A DNA stretch of 64,000 bases from assembly GCF_014268595.2 (NCBI RefSeq), contig NZ_CP077091.1:4322001-4386000 (forward strand), written 5' to 3'. This DNA is from Pseudomonas hamedanensis. Lineage in GTDB: Bacteria; Pseudomonadota; Gammaproteobacteria; Pseudomonadales; Pseudomonadaceae. Position numbers and translations under genes: made by a program. Under the pieces are notes generated by a model that searched no databases, had not been told where the DNA came from, and was given only the letters and a program-made list of their open reading frames with translations. Every line of letters starts with the position of its first letter. Within the stretch, counting starts at the first letter, position 1. This document shows positions 45,570 through 56,158 of the stretch, piece by piece.

Positions 45570-46025
45570 ATGCGTGTATGGATCGATGCCGACGCCTGTC
45601 CGCGGGCGGCGAAGGATCTGGTGGTGAAGTTCGCCCTCAAGCGCCGGTTCGAGGTGGTGCTGGTCGCGGGTCAGCCACAGATCAAGCCTGGGCTGGCCAT
45701 CGTCAAACTGATCGTGGTACCGAGTGGACCAGATGCGGCGGATGATTATCTGGTCGAGCACGCCGTACCGGGCGAGCTGGTGATTTGCAGCGATATTCCG
45801 CTCGCCGACCGGCTGGTGAAGAAGGGGGTGGCGGCGCTGGATCCGCGTGGCAAGGAGTTCGATGCGCAAAACATGGGTGAGCGGCTGGCGGTGCGTAATC
45901 TGTTCACTGACCTGAGAGAACAGGGCCAGATGAGCGGCGGTCCGGCGCCGTTTGGCGAGCGTGAGAAGCAGGCGTTTGCCAATGCGCTGGACCGGATTCT
46001 GACCAGACTCACCCGCACATCCTGA
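45570..46025 (+). CDS. UPF0178 (YaiI/YqxD) family protein
   Basis: The protein is 151 residues. MRVWIDADACPRAAKDLVVK is the family N-terminus with the conserved Asp-Ala-Asp-Ala-Cys. Others are VPSGPDAADDYLVEHAVPGE, VICSDIPLADRLVKKGVAAL and SGGPAPFGEREKQAFANALD. It has a PIN-like nuclease fold by family knowledge, and function is unproved. GGAGG precedes the ATG at good spacing. Confidence 0.93.
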   Translation: MRVWIDADACPRAAKDLVVKFALKRRFEVVLVAGQPQIKPGLAIVKLIVVPSGPDAADDYLVEHAVPGELVICSDIPLADRLVKKGVAALDPRGKEFDAQNMGERLAVRNLFTDLREQGQMSGGPAPFGEREKQAFANALDRILTRLTRTS

Positions 46026-46038
46026 GACTTGCACGAAT

Positions 46039-46171
46039 GATCGTTCCCACGCTCTGCGTGGGAATGCAGCCCCGGACGCTCCGCGTCCGATGATCCCAAG
46101 GTTATATTTGCGGCAAGACCGGAACGCGGAGCGTCTCAAGATGCATTCCCACGCGGAGCGTGGGAACGATC
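46039..46171. repeat. Inverted repeat of family 3 (CGTTCCCACGC type)
   Basis: ATCGTTCCCACGCTCTGCGT and the inverted ACGCGGAGCGTGGGAACGAT form the ends. Inner copies GGACGCTCCGCGTCC and CGGAACGCGGAGCGTC are also palindromic. This unit is unlike the other two families. It lies between the convergent UPF0178 and elbB genes. Confidence 0.88.
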
Positions 46172-46186
46172 AGATGAGAGGAGGGA

Positions 46187-46855
46187 TCATGCGTCGTTTT
46201 CGTGGGTCAGTTCGAGTACGCGGTCGACCAGTTTGTTGATCCCGGACGCCGCTTCGCTGATGGTCTGCGCCAGCATGTAAGCCGGCGTGGTGACCAGTTT
46301 GCGCGCCTTGTCTTCAACGATTTCGGTCACGGCGCAGTCTTCGTGGGTCGCGCCCATTTTGCTCATTGCGGCGGCAGTGTCGGCATCGTTGCCGATGGTG
46401 CAGGTCACGCCCGGTCCGTAGATTTTCGCCGCCAGTGCCGGTGAGATACAGATCAGCCCGACTGGTTTGCCGGCTTCGGCAAACGCCTCGGCCAAGGCCA
46501 GCACGTCCGGTTGCACGGTGCAGCCGGCGCCTTCGACGGCGAAGTTCGACAGATTTTTTGCTGTACCGAAGCCGCCGGGCACGATCAACGCATCGAAGTC
46601 ATCGACGTCGGCGTCGCGGATGTCCTTGACGTTGCCACGGGCAATGCGCGCCGACTCCACCAGCACGTTGCGCGATTCGGGCATTTCTTCACCGGTCAGG
46701 TGGTTGATCACATGCAGCTGCGCAACGTTGGGAGCGAAGCACTGCACCTGCGCGCCTCGCTGGTCCAGGCGCAGCAGGGTGATGACACTTTCGTGGATCT
46801 CGGCGCCGTCGTAGACGCCACTGCCGGACAGGATCACTGCAACTTTTTTGCTCAT
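46187..46855 (-). CDS. elbB: ElbB, DJ-1/PfpI-like glyoxalase family protein
   Basis: The protein is 222 residues from the ATG giving MSKKVAVILSGSGVYDGAEI. The class-I glutamine-amidotransferase-like fold shows DALIVPGGFGTAKNLSNFAV and the nucleophile elbow cysteine in VGLICISPALA. In E. coli ElbB has weak glyoxalase activity and was linked to isoprenoid levels, but the physiological role is open. The longer frame to 46891 is not supported. Confidence 0.93.
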   Translation of the reverse strand: MSKKVAVILSGSGVYDGAEIHESVITLLRLDQRGAQVQCFAPNVAQLHVINHLTGEEMPESRNVLVESARIARGNVKDIRDADVDDFDALIVPGGFGTAKNLSNFAVEGAGCTVQPDVLALAEAFAEAGKPVGLICISPALAAKIYGPGVTCTIGNDADTAAAMSKMGATHEDCAVTEIVEDKARKLVTTPAYMLAQTISEAASGINKLVDRVLELTHENDA

Positions 46856-47016
46856 GGGCTTCTCTCCAGATTCATGGCGCTCAATGTCCACTATATTGCT
46901 GCGGGTTGCCAGAGCGGCAAGCGCCGGTCAACACCGGGACAGAGCGCTTTCTAAATGGATCGCAACGACGGCGAGGTGTTCATTATTTGCCGGCTGTCGG
47001 GCGCAAGCGCCCGCGA

Positions 47017-47676
47017 TCAGTCAGCCGGCGTCTTTGGTTCGGCAGGATTGGCCGACTCGGCCTCGCGCAATTGTTCAGCCTGGGCTGTTTTGGCGATTTG
47101 CTCGTCCTGATAGACCTGTCTGGCCAGGCGGGCATTCTTGAAACGTCGACGCAGCCACAGGCCGAGGCCCAGCAACAGCAGGGCGCCCAGCACCCATAGC
47201 TCATACTTCTTGATGCTGCCGAGCATGCCTTCGAGTACCGCGCCGAAGTGATACGCCGCCGCCGCCAGCGCCGTTGCCCAGATCGCCGCGCCGATGCCGT
47301 TGAGTAGCAAATAGCGTCCCGGCGGATAACCGGACAGGCCGATCGCCACCGGCATCACTGTGCGCAAGCCGTAGACGAAGCGGAAGCTCAGCACCCAGAT
47401 GTCCGGATGCCGGCGGATATGCTCCAGCGCGCGGTCGCCCATCATTTGCCAGCGCGGTTTGCGCGCGAGCAATTTGCGCCCGTGCTTGCGCCCCATGAAG
47501 TACCACAGCTGATCGCCGGCATAGCTGCCGAAGAACGCCACGACCACCACCAGGTTGATGTCCATATAGCCACGGAACGCAAGAAAGCCTGCGAGCACGA
47601 GGATGGTTTCGCCTTCGAAGAACGTGCCGAGAAACAGGGCAAAGTAGCCGAAGTCATGCAGAAATTGTTGGAGCAT
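47017..47676 (-). CDS. DedA family membrane protein
   Basis: The protein is 219 residues. The SNARE-associated/DedA domain shows ALFLGTFFEGETILVLAGFL, AGDQLWYFMGRKHGRKLL, SFRFVYGLRTVMPVAIGLSG and LNGIGAAIWATALAAAAYHF, with the conserved arginines. A C-terminal charged tail of ~50 residues follows. DedA proteins include flippases of undecaprenyl phosphate and phosphatidylethanolamine, and the exact substrate cannot be told here. It is divergent from hemB and shares its Pho-box-containing intergenic region. Confidence 0.93.
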   Translation of the reverse strand: MLQQFLHDFGYFALFLGTFFEGETILVLAGFLAFRGYMDINLVVVVAFFGSYAGDQLWYFMGRKHGRKLLARKPRWQMMGDRALEHIRRHPDIWVLSFRFVYGLRTVMPVAIGLSGYPPGRYLLLNGIGAAIWATALAAAAYHFGAVLEGMLGSIKKYELWVLGALLLLGLGLWLRRRFKNARLARQVYQDEQIAKTAQAEQLREAESANPAEPKTPAD

Positions 47677-47757
47677 TGTCTGGGTGCTGGCGAAATGAAC
47701 GCGCAGCCTAACCCTTCGGACACATTCAGGAAAGTATCGAAATGTGTCTCGACGTGA

Positions 47758-48897
<1,140 letters not shown>

Positions 48898-48915
48898 CCC
48901 TCCCAGGAACATTCC

Positions 48916-51141
48916 ATGAATACCGAAGGACTCACTGAAGTTGCCGTAAAAGAAGCTCAGCCGGTGGTCGAGCAAGTCACCGAAACCCCGCCGGAACTGG
49001 AGCCTGCGCCACCCGCGCCGGCGGCCGAACCGGTTGCGGCGGTGCCGGCGATCGCCATTCCCGGTCTGGATGACAGCAGCCTGTACATCCATCGCGAGCT
49101 TTCGCAATTGCAGTTCAACATCCGCGTGCTGGAACAGGCGCTGGACGAGTCCTACCCGTTGCTGGAGCGACTGAAGTTCCTGCTGATCTTCTCCAGCAAC
49201 CTCGACGAATTCTTCGAAATCCGCGTTGCCGGTCTGAAAAAGCAAATCACCTTTGCCCGTGAGCAGGCCGGCGCTGATGGTCTGCAGCCGCATCAGGCGC
49301 TGGCGCGGATCAGCGATCTGGTCCACGGCCATGTGGACCGCCAATACGCGATCCTCAACGACATCCTCCTGCCAGAGCTGGAAAAGCATCAGGTGCGCTT
49401 CATCCGTCGGCGCAACTGGACGACCAAGCTCAAAACCTGGGTGCGCCGCTACTTCCGCGACGAGATTGCGCCGATCATCACCCCGATCGGTCTCGACCCG
49501 ACGCACCCGTTTCCGTTGTTGGTGAACAAGAGCCTTAACTTCATCGTCGAACTCGAAGGTATCGACGCCTTCGGTCGCGATTCCGGTCTGGCGATCATTC
49601 CGGCCCCGCGCCTGCTGCCGCGGATCATCAAGGTACCGGAAGAAGTCGGCGGCCCCGGCGACAACTATGTATTCCTCTCGTCGATGATCCACGCCCATGC
49701 CGACGACTTGTTCCAGGGCATGAAGGTAAAAGGTTGCTACCAGTTCCGTCTGACTCGAAACGCCGACCTGGCGCTCGACTCCGAAGACGTCGAAGACCTG
49801 GCCCGCGCGCTGCGTGGTGAACTGTTCTCGCGGCGTTACGGTGATGCAGTGCGGCTGGAAGTCGCCGACACCTGCCCGAAACACCTGTCGGACTACCTGC
49901 TCAAGCAGTTCAACCTGAGCGAGACCGAGCTGTACCAGGTCAATGGCCCGGTCAACCTGACGCGTCTGTTCAGCATCACCGGCCTGGACAGTCATCCGGA
50001 GCTGCAATACACCCCGTTCACCCCGCAGATCCCGAAACTGCTACAGAACAGCGAAAACATTTTCAGCGTGGTCAGCAAGCAGGACATTCTCTTGCTGCAC
50101 CCGTTCGAGTCGTTCACGCCAGTAGTCGACCTGCTGCGTCAGGCGGCGAAAGATCCGCATGTGCTCGCCGTACGGCAAACGCTGTACCGTTCCGGGGCCA
50201 ACTCCGAGATCGTCGATGCGCTGGTGGATGCCGCGCGTAACGGCAAGGAAGTCACGGCGGTCATCGAGTTGCGTGCGCGCTTCGACGAAGAGTCCAACCT
50301 GCAATTGGCCAGCCGTCTGCAAGCGGCCGGTGCGGTGGTGATCTACGGCGTGGTCGGTTTCAAGACCCACGCCAAGATGATGCTGATCCTGCGTCGTGAG
50401 GCCGGTGAGATTGTCCGCTACGCGCACCTCGGCACCGGTAACTATCACGCCGGTAACGCCAAGCTTTACACCGATTACAGCCTGCTGACCTCCGACGACG
50501 CCTTGTGCGAAGACGTCGGCAAACTGTTCAGCCAGTTGATCGGCATGGGCAAGACGCTGCGCATGAAAAAGCTGCTGCATGCGCCGTTCACCCTGAAGAA
50601 GGGCATGCTCGACATGATTGCCCGGGAAACCCAGTTCGCCGTTGAAGGCAAACCGGCGCACATCATCGCCAAGTTCAACTCGCTGACCGATCCGAAGATC
50701 ATCCGCGCGCTGTACAAGGCCAGCCAGTCGGGCGTGCGTATCGATCTGGTGGTGCGCGGCATGTGCTGCCTGCGTCCGGGCATTGCCGGGGTCTCGCACA
50801 ACATTCACGTGCGCTCGATCATCGGCCGCTTCCTGGAACACACCCGAGTGTTCTACTTCCTCAACGGCGGCGAGGAGCAGATGTTCCTCTCCAGCGCCGA
50901 CTGGATGGAGCGCAACCTCGACAAGCGTGTCGAGACGTGCTTCCCGGTCGAGGGCAAGAAGCTGCTGACCCGGGTCAAGAAAGAGCTGGAGCTGTACCTG
51001 ACCGACAACACCCACAGCTGGAGCTTGCAGTCGGATGGCCGTTACATCCGCAACACGCCAACCGGCAACCAGAACCCGCGCAGTGCGCAGGCGACGTTGC
51101 TGGAGCGGTTGGGCAGTCCGATATTGCCGGTGAGCAGCTGA
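48916..51141 (+). CDS. ppk: Polyphosphate kinase 1
   Basis: The protein is 741 residues. A variable Ala/Pro/Glu-rich N-terminus of ~50 residues precedes the core: [55 protein letters not shown] and the phosphohistidine region [20 protein letters not shown]. The C-terminal phospholipase-D-like domain ends with [13 protein letters not shown]. It makes polyphosphate from ATP at the membrane. It is in one unit with hemB behind a Pho-type promoter. A terminator and a family-2 repeat separate it from convergent ppx. Confidence 0.98.
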   Translation: MNTEGLTEVAVKEAQPVVEQVTETPPELEPAPPAPAAEPVAAVPAIAIPGLDDSSLYIHRELSQLQFNIRVLEQALDESYPLLERLKFLLIFSSNLDEFFEIRVAGLKKQITFAREQAGADGLQPHQALARISDLVHGHVDRQYAILNDILLPELEKHQVRFIRRRNWTTKLKTWVRRYFRDEIAPIITPIGLDPTHPFPLLVNKSLNFIVELEGIDAFGRDSGLAIIPAPRLLPRIIKVPEEVGGPGDNYVFLSSMIHAHADDLFQGMKVKGCYQFRLTRNADLALDSEDVEDLARALRGELFSRRYGDAVRLEVADTCPKHLSDYLLKQFNLSETELYQVNGPVNLTRLFSITGLDSHPELQYTPFTPQIPKLLQNSENIFSVVSKQDILLLHPFESFTPVVDLLRQAAKDPHVLAVRQTLYRSGANSEIVDALVDAARNGKEVTAVIELRARFDEESNLQLASRLQAAGAVVIYGVVGFKTHAKMMLILRREAGEIVRYAHLGTGNYHAGNAKLYTDYSLLTSDDALCEDVGKLFSQLIGMGKTLRMKKLLHAPFTLKKGMLDMIARETQFAVEGKPAHIIAKFNSLTDPKIIRALYKASQSGVRIDLVVRGMCCLRPGIAGVSHNIHVRSIIGRFLEHTRVFYFLNGGEEQMFLSSADWMERNLDKRVETCFPVEGKKLLTRVKKELELYLTDNTHSWSLQSDGRYIRNTPTGNQNPRSAQATLLERLGSPILPVSS

Positions 51142-51154
51142 CCGGCAGCGCAAT

Positions 51155-51186
51155 AAAAAAGGCGATCCCTCGGGATCGCCTTTTTT
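51155..51186. terminator. Bidirectional terminator after ppk
   Basis: AAAAAAGGCGATCC-CTC-GGGATCGCCTTTTTT. Confidence 0.95.
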
Positions 51187-51204
51187 ATTGCGCTGATTCA
51201 ACCT

Positions 51205-51303
51205 GTGGCGAGGGGATTTATCCCCGTTGGCCTGCGCAGCAGGCCCGGTTTGATCAAAGAAAGGGTCGCTTCGCGCCCCAACGGGGATAAATCCCCTCGC
51301 CAC
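51205..51303. repeat. Inverted repeat of family 2
   Basis: TGTGGCGAGGGGATTTATCC and CGGGGATAAATCCCCTCGCC enclose a variable centre with CTGCGCAGCAGGC. It lies between convergent ppk and ppx, next to the terminator. Confidence 0.9.
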
Positions 51304-51311
51304 GATCAGTA

Positions 51312-52814
51312 TCAGTGAACCGTGAGGACGATGCCGACCCGCGTCAGCCAATCTGCCTCCAGCCCGAAATCTGCCTGGGTCAGTTGATTTTCTTCCAGCC
51401 AGTTCTCCGGGAATTCCACTTCCAGCCTGTCGCCATTGGCGTGCAGCACCACCTGCGGCATCGCCTGAGTACCACGAATGTGGTGGAACAGGATGGCAAA
51501 GCGCAGCAGCACGCACAGGCGGATCAGCTTGATGCCGTCGTCGCCGAATTCGGCAAACTTGTCTTTGGGAATGTTGCGTCGGTGGCCGCGCACCAGCAGG
51601 GCGAGCATTTGCTGGTCTTCGCGGGAGAAGCCGGCGAGGTCCGAGTGCTCAATCAGGTAGGCGCCGTGTTTGTGGTAGTGGTAGTGGGCGATGTCGAGAC
51701 CGACTTCGTGCACTTTCGCCGCCCAACCCAGCAGTTCGCGCCAGATGCCGTCGTCCAGCTCCCAGTCCACCGCGACCTGGTCGAACGCATGCAGGGCTTT
51801 GCGTTCCACCCGCGCGGCTTGTTCCAGGTCGACGTGGTAACGCTCCATCAGCGAGGTCAGGGTGCGTTCGCGCACGTCTTCGTGATGATGGCGGCCGAGC
51901 AGGTCGTACAGCACGCCTTCACGCAGGGCGCCGTCGCAGTGGTCCATGCGTTGCAGTTCGAGGGCATCGAAAATCGCTTCGAGAATTGCCAGGCCCGCCG
52001 GGAAAATGGTCCGGCGGTCAGGCTTGATGCCTTCGAAGTCGATCTTGTCGGCGTCGCCCAGTTTGAACAGCCGGCGCTTGAGCCAGGCCAGGCCTTCGGC
52101 ATTGACTTCGCCTGTGCCGTGTCCGCCGGCCTTCAACGCCAGGCCGATGGCGCGAATGGTGCCCGAGGAGCCGATGGCTTCATCCCAGGTCAGGCGGTGC
52201 AGGGCGTGTTCGATGCTCATGATCTCCAGCCGCGCCGCCGTATAGGCCTGGGCGTAGCGCGCGGGGGTGATCTTGCCGTCCTTGAAGTAGCGCTGGGTAA
52301 AGCTCACGCAACCCATTTGCAGGCTTTCACGCAGCAACGGCTCGAAACGCTGGCCGATAATGAACTCGGTACTGCCGCCGCCGATATCGGCCACCAGGCG
52401 TTTGCCGGGGGTGTCGGCGAGGGTGTGCGACACGCCAAGGTAAATCAGTCGCGCTTCTTCACGACCGGAAATGACTTCCACCGGATGGCCGAGGATTTCT
52501 TCGGCGCGGCGGATGAATTCGCCGCGGTTGCGCGCTTCACGCAGGGCGTTAGTGCCGACAATGCGCACGGCGCCGAGCGGCATACCGTTGATCAGTTGGG
52601 CAAAACGCTTGAGGCAATCGAGGCCGCGCTGCATCGATTCTTCGTTGAGCTGGCGCGCGTCGTCGATGCCCGCGGCCAGTTGCACCTTTTCGCCGAGGCG
52701 CTCAAGGATGCGGATTTCGCCGTTCTGGGCCTTGGCCACGACCATGTGAAAGCTGTTGGAGCCCAGGTCGATTGCGGCGATCAGGGACAGATTCTTGGCT
52801 TGGGATTGCGGCAT
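51312..52814 (-). CDS. ppx: Exopolyphosphatase
   Basis: The protein is 500 residues. The actin-like ASKHA fold shows [18 protein letters not shown] (phosphate 1) and [20 protein letters not shown] (phosphate 2), with the catalytic glutamate in the [19 protein letters not shown] segment. The C-terminal HD-like helical domain contains [20 protein letters not shown]. It removes terminal phosphates from polyphosphate and may act on pppGpp. It faces ppk, so the opposing enzymes are separately transcribed. Confidence 0.97.
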   Translation of the reverse strand: MPQSQAKNLSLIAAIDLGSNSFHMVVAKAQNGEIRILERLGEKVQLAAGIDDARQLNEESMQRGLDCLKRFAQLINGMPLGAVRIVGTNALREARNRGEFIRRAEEILGHPVEVISGREEARLIYLGVSHTLADTPGKRLVADIGGGSTEFIIGQRFEPLLRESLQMGCVSFTQRYFKDGKITPARYAQAYTAARLEIMSIEHALHRLTWDEAIGSSGTIRAIGLALKAGGHGTGEVNAEGLAWLKRRLFKLGDADKIDFEGIKPDRRTIFPAGLAILEAIFDALELQRMDHCDGALREGVLYDLLGRHHHEDVRERTLTSLMERYHVDLEQAARVERKALHAFDQVAVDWELDDGIWRELLGWAAKVHEVGLDIAHYHYHKHGAYLIEHSDLAGFSREDQQMLALLVRGHRRNIPKDKFAEFGDDGIKLIRLCVLLRFAILFHHIRGTQAMPQVVLHANGDRLEVEFPENWLEENQLTQADFGLEADWLTRVGIVLTVH

Positions 52815-52909
52815 GGTCAGGGGGTCTCGGTCGATAACCCCGCCATCGTGCCACGATCAAACGCTGGCGCCAACGCACATGGCGCAAAGCCTTGATTTGG
52901 TACAACCTC

Positions 52910-53043
52910 TGTGGCGAGGGAGCTTGCTCCCGCTGGGTTGCGAAGCGGCCCTTAAACCATTCACCGCGACAGCCCGGCCATTCGCGGTCGGCGGGTTTTA
53001 CGACTGCTGCGCAGCCGAGCGGGAGCAAGCTCCCTCGCCACAG
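52910..53043. repeat. Inverted repeat, family-2 variant (GAGGGAGCTTGCTCCC)
   Basis: TGTGGCGAGGGAGCTTGCTC and GAGCAAGCTCCCTCGCCACA form ~25-bp arms around a ~85 nt centre with CTGCGCAGC. The GTGGCGAGGG end is shared with family 2 but the inner palindrome is different (GGGAGCTTGCTCCC, not GGGGATTTATCCCC). Confidence 0.9.
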
Positions 53044-53055
53044 GTATGTGCAGCG

Positions 53056-53793
53056 TCAGTTGGCGGTTTCCACGGTGCCAATGAAATTGGCCAATTCCGC
53101 CGTCTGCGGATTGGCAAACAGCACCTTCGGATCCCCCACCTCATGTACCTTGCCGTGGTGCATGAACACCAGTTTGTCGCCCACTTCCCGGGCAAAGCGC
53201 ATTTCGTGGGTGACCATGATCAAGGTCATGCCTTCCTTCGCCAGTTGCCGCACCACGCTGAGCACTTCGTTGACCAGTTCCGGATCGAGCGCCGAGGTGA
53301 TTTCATCGCATAACAAGACTTTCGGCGACATCGCCAGAGCCCGGGCGATCGCCACGCGCTGTTGCTGACCGCCAGACAACCGGTCCGGAAAGGCATCGAA
53401 TTTTTCCCCCAGGCCGACACGTTCAAGCATCTCGCGCGCCAATTGCGCGGCCTTGGCCTTCGGCACTTTCTGCACCACTTGCGGCGCCAGCATGACGTTC
53501 TCGCCCACGGTCAGGTGCGGGAACAGGTTGAACTGCTGGAACACCATGCCGACTTTCTGCCGCAGGCTGCGCAAGTCGGCGCGAGCGGCGTCGAGGTATT
53601 CGCCGTCGACTTCGATCACGCCGTCGTTGATCGACTCCAGACCATTGAGGGTGCGTAGCAACGTGGACTTGCCCGAGCCGCTGCGGCCGATGATCGCCAC
53701 CACCTGGCCTTCCTCGACGCTGAGGTCGATGCCTTTGAGTACATGGTGATCGCCGTAGTATTTATGCAGGGCGGAAATTCTAAGCAGAGGCAT
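53056..53793 (-). CDS. Polar amino acid ABC transporter, ATP-binding protein
   Basis: The protein is 245 residues (GlnQ/HisP family). Walker A GRSGSGKSTLLRTLNGLE, signature LSGGQQQRVAIARAL, Walker B VLLCDEITSALDPELV and the switch histidine in MVTHEMRFAREVGD are intact. The start is the ATG giving MPLLRISALHKYYGDHHVLK. It overlaps the end of the upstream permease gene by 14 bp. It powers the importer formed with the two permeases and the binding protein. Confidence 0.95.
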   Translation of the reverse strand: MPLLRISALHKYYGDHHVLKGIDLSVEEGQVVAIIGRSGSGKSTLLRTLNGLESINDGVIEVDGEYLDAARADLRSLRQKVGMVFQQFNLFPHLTVGENVMLAPQVVQKVPKAKAAQLAREMLERVGLGEKFDAFPDRLSGGQQQRVAIARALAMSPKVLLCDEITSALDPELVNEVLSVVRQLAKEGMTLIMVTHEMRFAREVGDKLVFMHHGKVHEVGDPKVLFANPQTAELANFIGTVETAN

Positions 53794-54430
53794 GCAGTCT
53801 CCTTTCCAGGTAGCGCGCACTGAGGGACAGGGGGTAGCAGAGCAGGAAGTAGCCGAGGGCGACGAGGCCGTAGACCATGAACGGTTCGAACGTGGCGTTG
53901 GCGAGCATGCCGCCGGTCTTGGTCAGCTCGGTGAAGCCGATAATCGACGTTACCGCCGTGCCTTTGACCACTTGCACCGAGAAGCCCACGGTTGGCGCAA
54001 CAGCGATGCGCAGCGCTTGCGGCAGAATGACGTAGCGCAGTTGCTCCAGCGGATTGAGCGCCAGGCTCGAGGAGGCTTCCCACTGACCGTGGGGAATCGC
54101 CTCGACGCAACCGCGCCAGATCTCCGCCAGATAGGCGCTGGTGAACAGGGTCAGGGCGATCGCCGCGGCCATCCACGGCGAAATCTCGATCCCGGCCAGG
54201 GCTACGCCGAAGAACACCAGAAACAGTTGCATCAACAATGGCGTGCCCTGGAACAACTCGATCCAGGTGCGGGCGATGCTGCTCGGCAAGGTGTTTTTCG
54301 AGATGCGCATCACCAGAATCAGCAGCCCGACGAGGCCGCCACCAATGAACGCCACCAGCGACAGCGCCAGCGTCCATTGCAGGCCGGTGAGCAGGTTGCG
54401 CAGGATGTCCCAGAAAGTGAAGTCGCTCAT
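53780..54430 (-). CDS. Polar amino acid ABC transporter, permease 2
   Basis: The protein is 216 residues. HisM/GlnP-type permease with about five membrane segments and the EAA loop around EASSSLALNPLEQLRYVILP. RTWIELFQGTPLLMQLFLVF is the family N-terminal signature. It is coupled on both sides: 4-bp overlap with permease 1 and 14 bp with the ATPase. Confidence 0.95.
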   Translation of the reverse strand: MSDFTFWDILRNLLTGLQWTLALSLVAFIGGGLVGLLILVMRISKNTLPSSIARTWIELFQGTPLLMQLFLVFFGVALAGIEISPWMAAAIALTLFTSAYLAEIWRGCVEAIPHGQWEASSSLALNPLEQLRYVILPQALRIAVAPTVGFSVQVVKGTAVTSIIGFTELTKTGGMLANATFEPFMVYGLVALGYFLLCYPLSLSARYLERRLHASA

Positions 54431-55095
54431 TGGCTGCTCCTGGCGATGAACCGGCGGCCGAACCAGTTGAGCAATTGGCGGATCAGCAGCGCCATGCACA
54501 GGTAGATCAGCGTGGTCAGCGCATAGGTCTCAAAGGCGCGGAAGTTGCGCGACTGAATGAAGTTCGCGGCGAAGCTCAGTTCTTCCGTGGCGATCTGCGA
54601 GCACACCGCCGAACCGAGCATGACGATGATGATCTGGCTGCTCAGCGCCGGCCAGACCTTGCCCAGCGCCGGCAGCAGCACCACGTGGCGGAACGCTTCG
54701 AAGCGCGTCATGGCCAAGGCTGCGGCGGCCTCCAGTTGCCCACGGGGGATCGCCTGGATGCCGGCACGAATGATTTCGGTCGAATAGGCGCCGAGGTTGA
54801 TCACCATTGCCAGCACCGCCGCCTGCCACTCGGAAATCTGCACCCCGAGCGACGGCAGACCGAAGAAGATGAAAAACAACTGCACCAGAAACGGTGTGTT
54901 GCGGATCAACTCGACGTATACGCCGAAAATCGCCGAGAACGGGCGGATATGCCAAGCCCGCACCAGCGCCCCGACAATGCCCACGCCCACCCCGAGCAAC
55001 GCGCCGATGGCGGTCAGCTCAAGGGTGAACAGTGCGCCACGCAGCAGCAGGTCGGTGTTTTCCACCACCGGCAAAAAATCGAACTGATAAGCCAT
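54427..55095 (-). CDS. Polar amino acid ABC transporter, permease 1
   Basis: The protein is 222 residues. LIRNTPFLVQLFFIFFGLPS and the EAA loop LEAAAALAMTRFEAFRHVVL define a HisQ/GlnP-type permease. It forms a heterodimer with permease 2. It lies 21 nt downstream of the binding-protein gene. Confidence 0.95.
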   Translation of the reverse strand: MAYQFDFLPVVENTDLLLRGALFTLELTAIGALLGVGVGIVGALVRAWHIRPFSAIFGVYVELIRNTPFLVQLFFIFFGLPSLGVQISEWQAAVLAMVINLGAYSTEIIRAGIQAIPRGQLEAAAALAMTRFEAFRHVVLLPALGKVWPALSSQIIIVMLGSAVCSQIATEELSFAANFIQSRNFRAFETYALTTLIYLCMALLIRQLLNWFGRRFIARSSQ

Positions 55096-55116
55096 GAAGG
55101 TCTCCCGCGCAGTCGA

Positions 55117-55902
55117 TCAGAGATCGGCCGGCAGCGGCTCTTTCAGCCAGGTCTGCGAGTTCTTTTCCAGTGCGCCGTCAGCCTTGGCGGTGTTGAGGAT
55201 GTCGTTGACCTTGGCCAGCAGCGCCGCTTCGTTCTTGTTCACACCGACGTAGACCGGCGAATCCTTGAGCTTCACTTTCAGCGCTGGCACGCGCTTCGGG
55301 TTCTTTTCGCTGATGGCGACCATCACCACGTTGCCGCTGGCGATCAGATCGACCTGGCCGGCCAGGTAAGCGGCGATAGTCGAGTTGTTGTCCTCGAAGC
55401 GTTTGATGGTCACGCCTTCGGGGGCGACCTTGGTCAGTTCGATATCTTCGATGGCGCCGCGGGTAACGCTGATGGTTTTACCTTTGAGGTCGTCGAGGCT
55501 GGTGATGGCGGCGTCTGGCGGGCCGAACACAGCGAGGTAGAACGGCGCGTAGGCGCGGGAGAAATCGATGACTTTCTCGCGCTCGGCGTTTTTGCCGAGG
55601 CTGGAGATCACCAGATCGACCTTGCCGGTGGTGAGGAACGGGATGCGGTTGGTGCTGTTGACCGGGGTCAGCTCAAGTTTGACCTTGAGCTGGTCAGCGA
55701 GCAGTTTCGCCGTGTCGATGTCCAGTCCGCGCGGCTTCATGTCCGGGCCGACCGAGCCGAACGGCGGGAAATCCTGAGGCACGGCAACTTTCAGCGTGCC
55801 GCGTTTGACCACGTCGTCCAGACCGTCGGCATGAGCGGGAGCCTGGCACAGCAGCAGGCCGGCAAACAGGGAAGCGAGGAGGGCGCTGTAACGCTGGGTC
55901 AT
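55117..55902 (-). CDS. Periplasmic amino acid-binding protein of the ABC transporter
   Basis: The protein is 261 residues. The signal peptide (MTQRYSALLASLFAGLLLCQ, ending AHA) is followed by a bilobed SBP_bac_3 domain: GTLKVAVPQDFPPFGSVGPD, NRIPFLTTGKVDLVISSLGK, REKVIDFSRAYAPFYLAVFG, ISVTRGAIEDIELTKVAP. The ligand is probably a polar amino acid or related compound but cannot be fixed by sequence. The ATG at 55902 is chosen for the signal peptide. It is the first gene of a four-gene operon divergent from an FCD/GntR regulator. Confidence 0.93.
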   Translation of the reverse strand: MTQRYSALLASLFAGLLLCQAPAHADGLDDVVKRGTLKVAVPQDFPPFGSVGPDMKPRGLDIDTAKLLADQLKVKLELTPVNSTNRIPFLTTGKVDLVISSLGKNAEREKVIDFSRAYAPFYLAVFGPPDAAITSLDDLKGKTISVTRGAIEDIELTKVAPEGVTIKRFEDNNSTIAAYLAGQVDLIASGNVVMVAISEKNPKRVPALKVKLKDSPVYVGVNKNEAALLAKVNDILNTAKADGALEKNSQTWLKEPLPADL

Positions 55903-56016
55903 GGACAATCTCCGGATCGGCGGGAAGTGGTTTCTGCGATCGGACAGAGCATGGGCCGTGCCAACGCGTGGCATTCGCCTGCGCAAGCCGCAGTATCAGC
56001 GGCTTCGTTCGGTCTT

Positions 56017-56031
56017 ACTGGTCTGAACAGT
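56017..56031. promoter_or_regulatory. Candidate operator for the FCD/GntR regulator
   Basis: ACTGGTCTGAACAGT has TGGT-N3-AACA, one base from the TGGT-N3-ACCA core typical of FCD-type GntR regulators, with flanking AC/GT keeping the dyad. It lies in the shared region between the transporter operon and the regulator gene. Confidence 0.5.
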
Positions 56032-56158
56032 CAGGTCGCATTTCGCACTGCGATGGCGCATCGATGGTGCGCGCCGAACCCCGCTGGGGCACGACTTGCC
56101 GGACTCGGCGAATAGCTTTACAACTAGCCGCACCTTGGCCCTGACGCGTCCGCAAACC

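Noticed and set aside
51315..52895. Open 526-codon frame opposite ppx
   Set aside because: Shadow of a well-supported ppx gene, without independent start signals.
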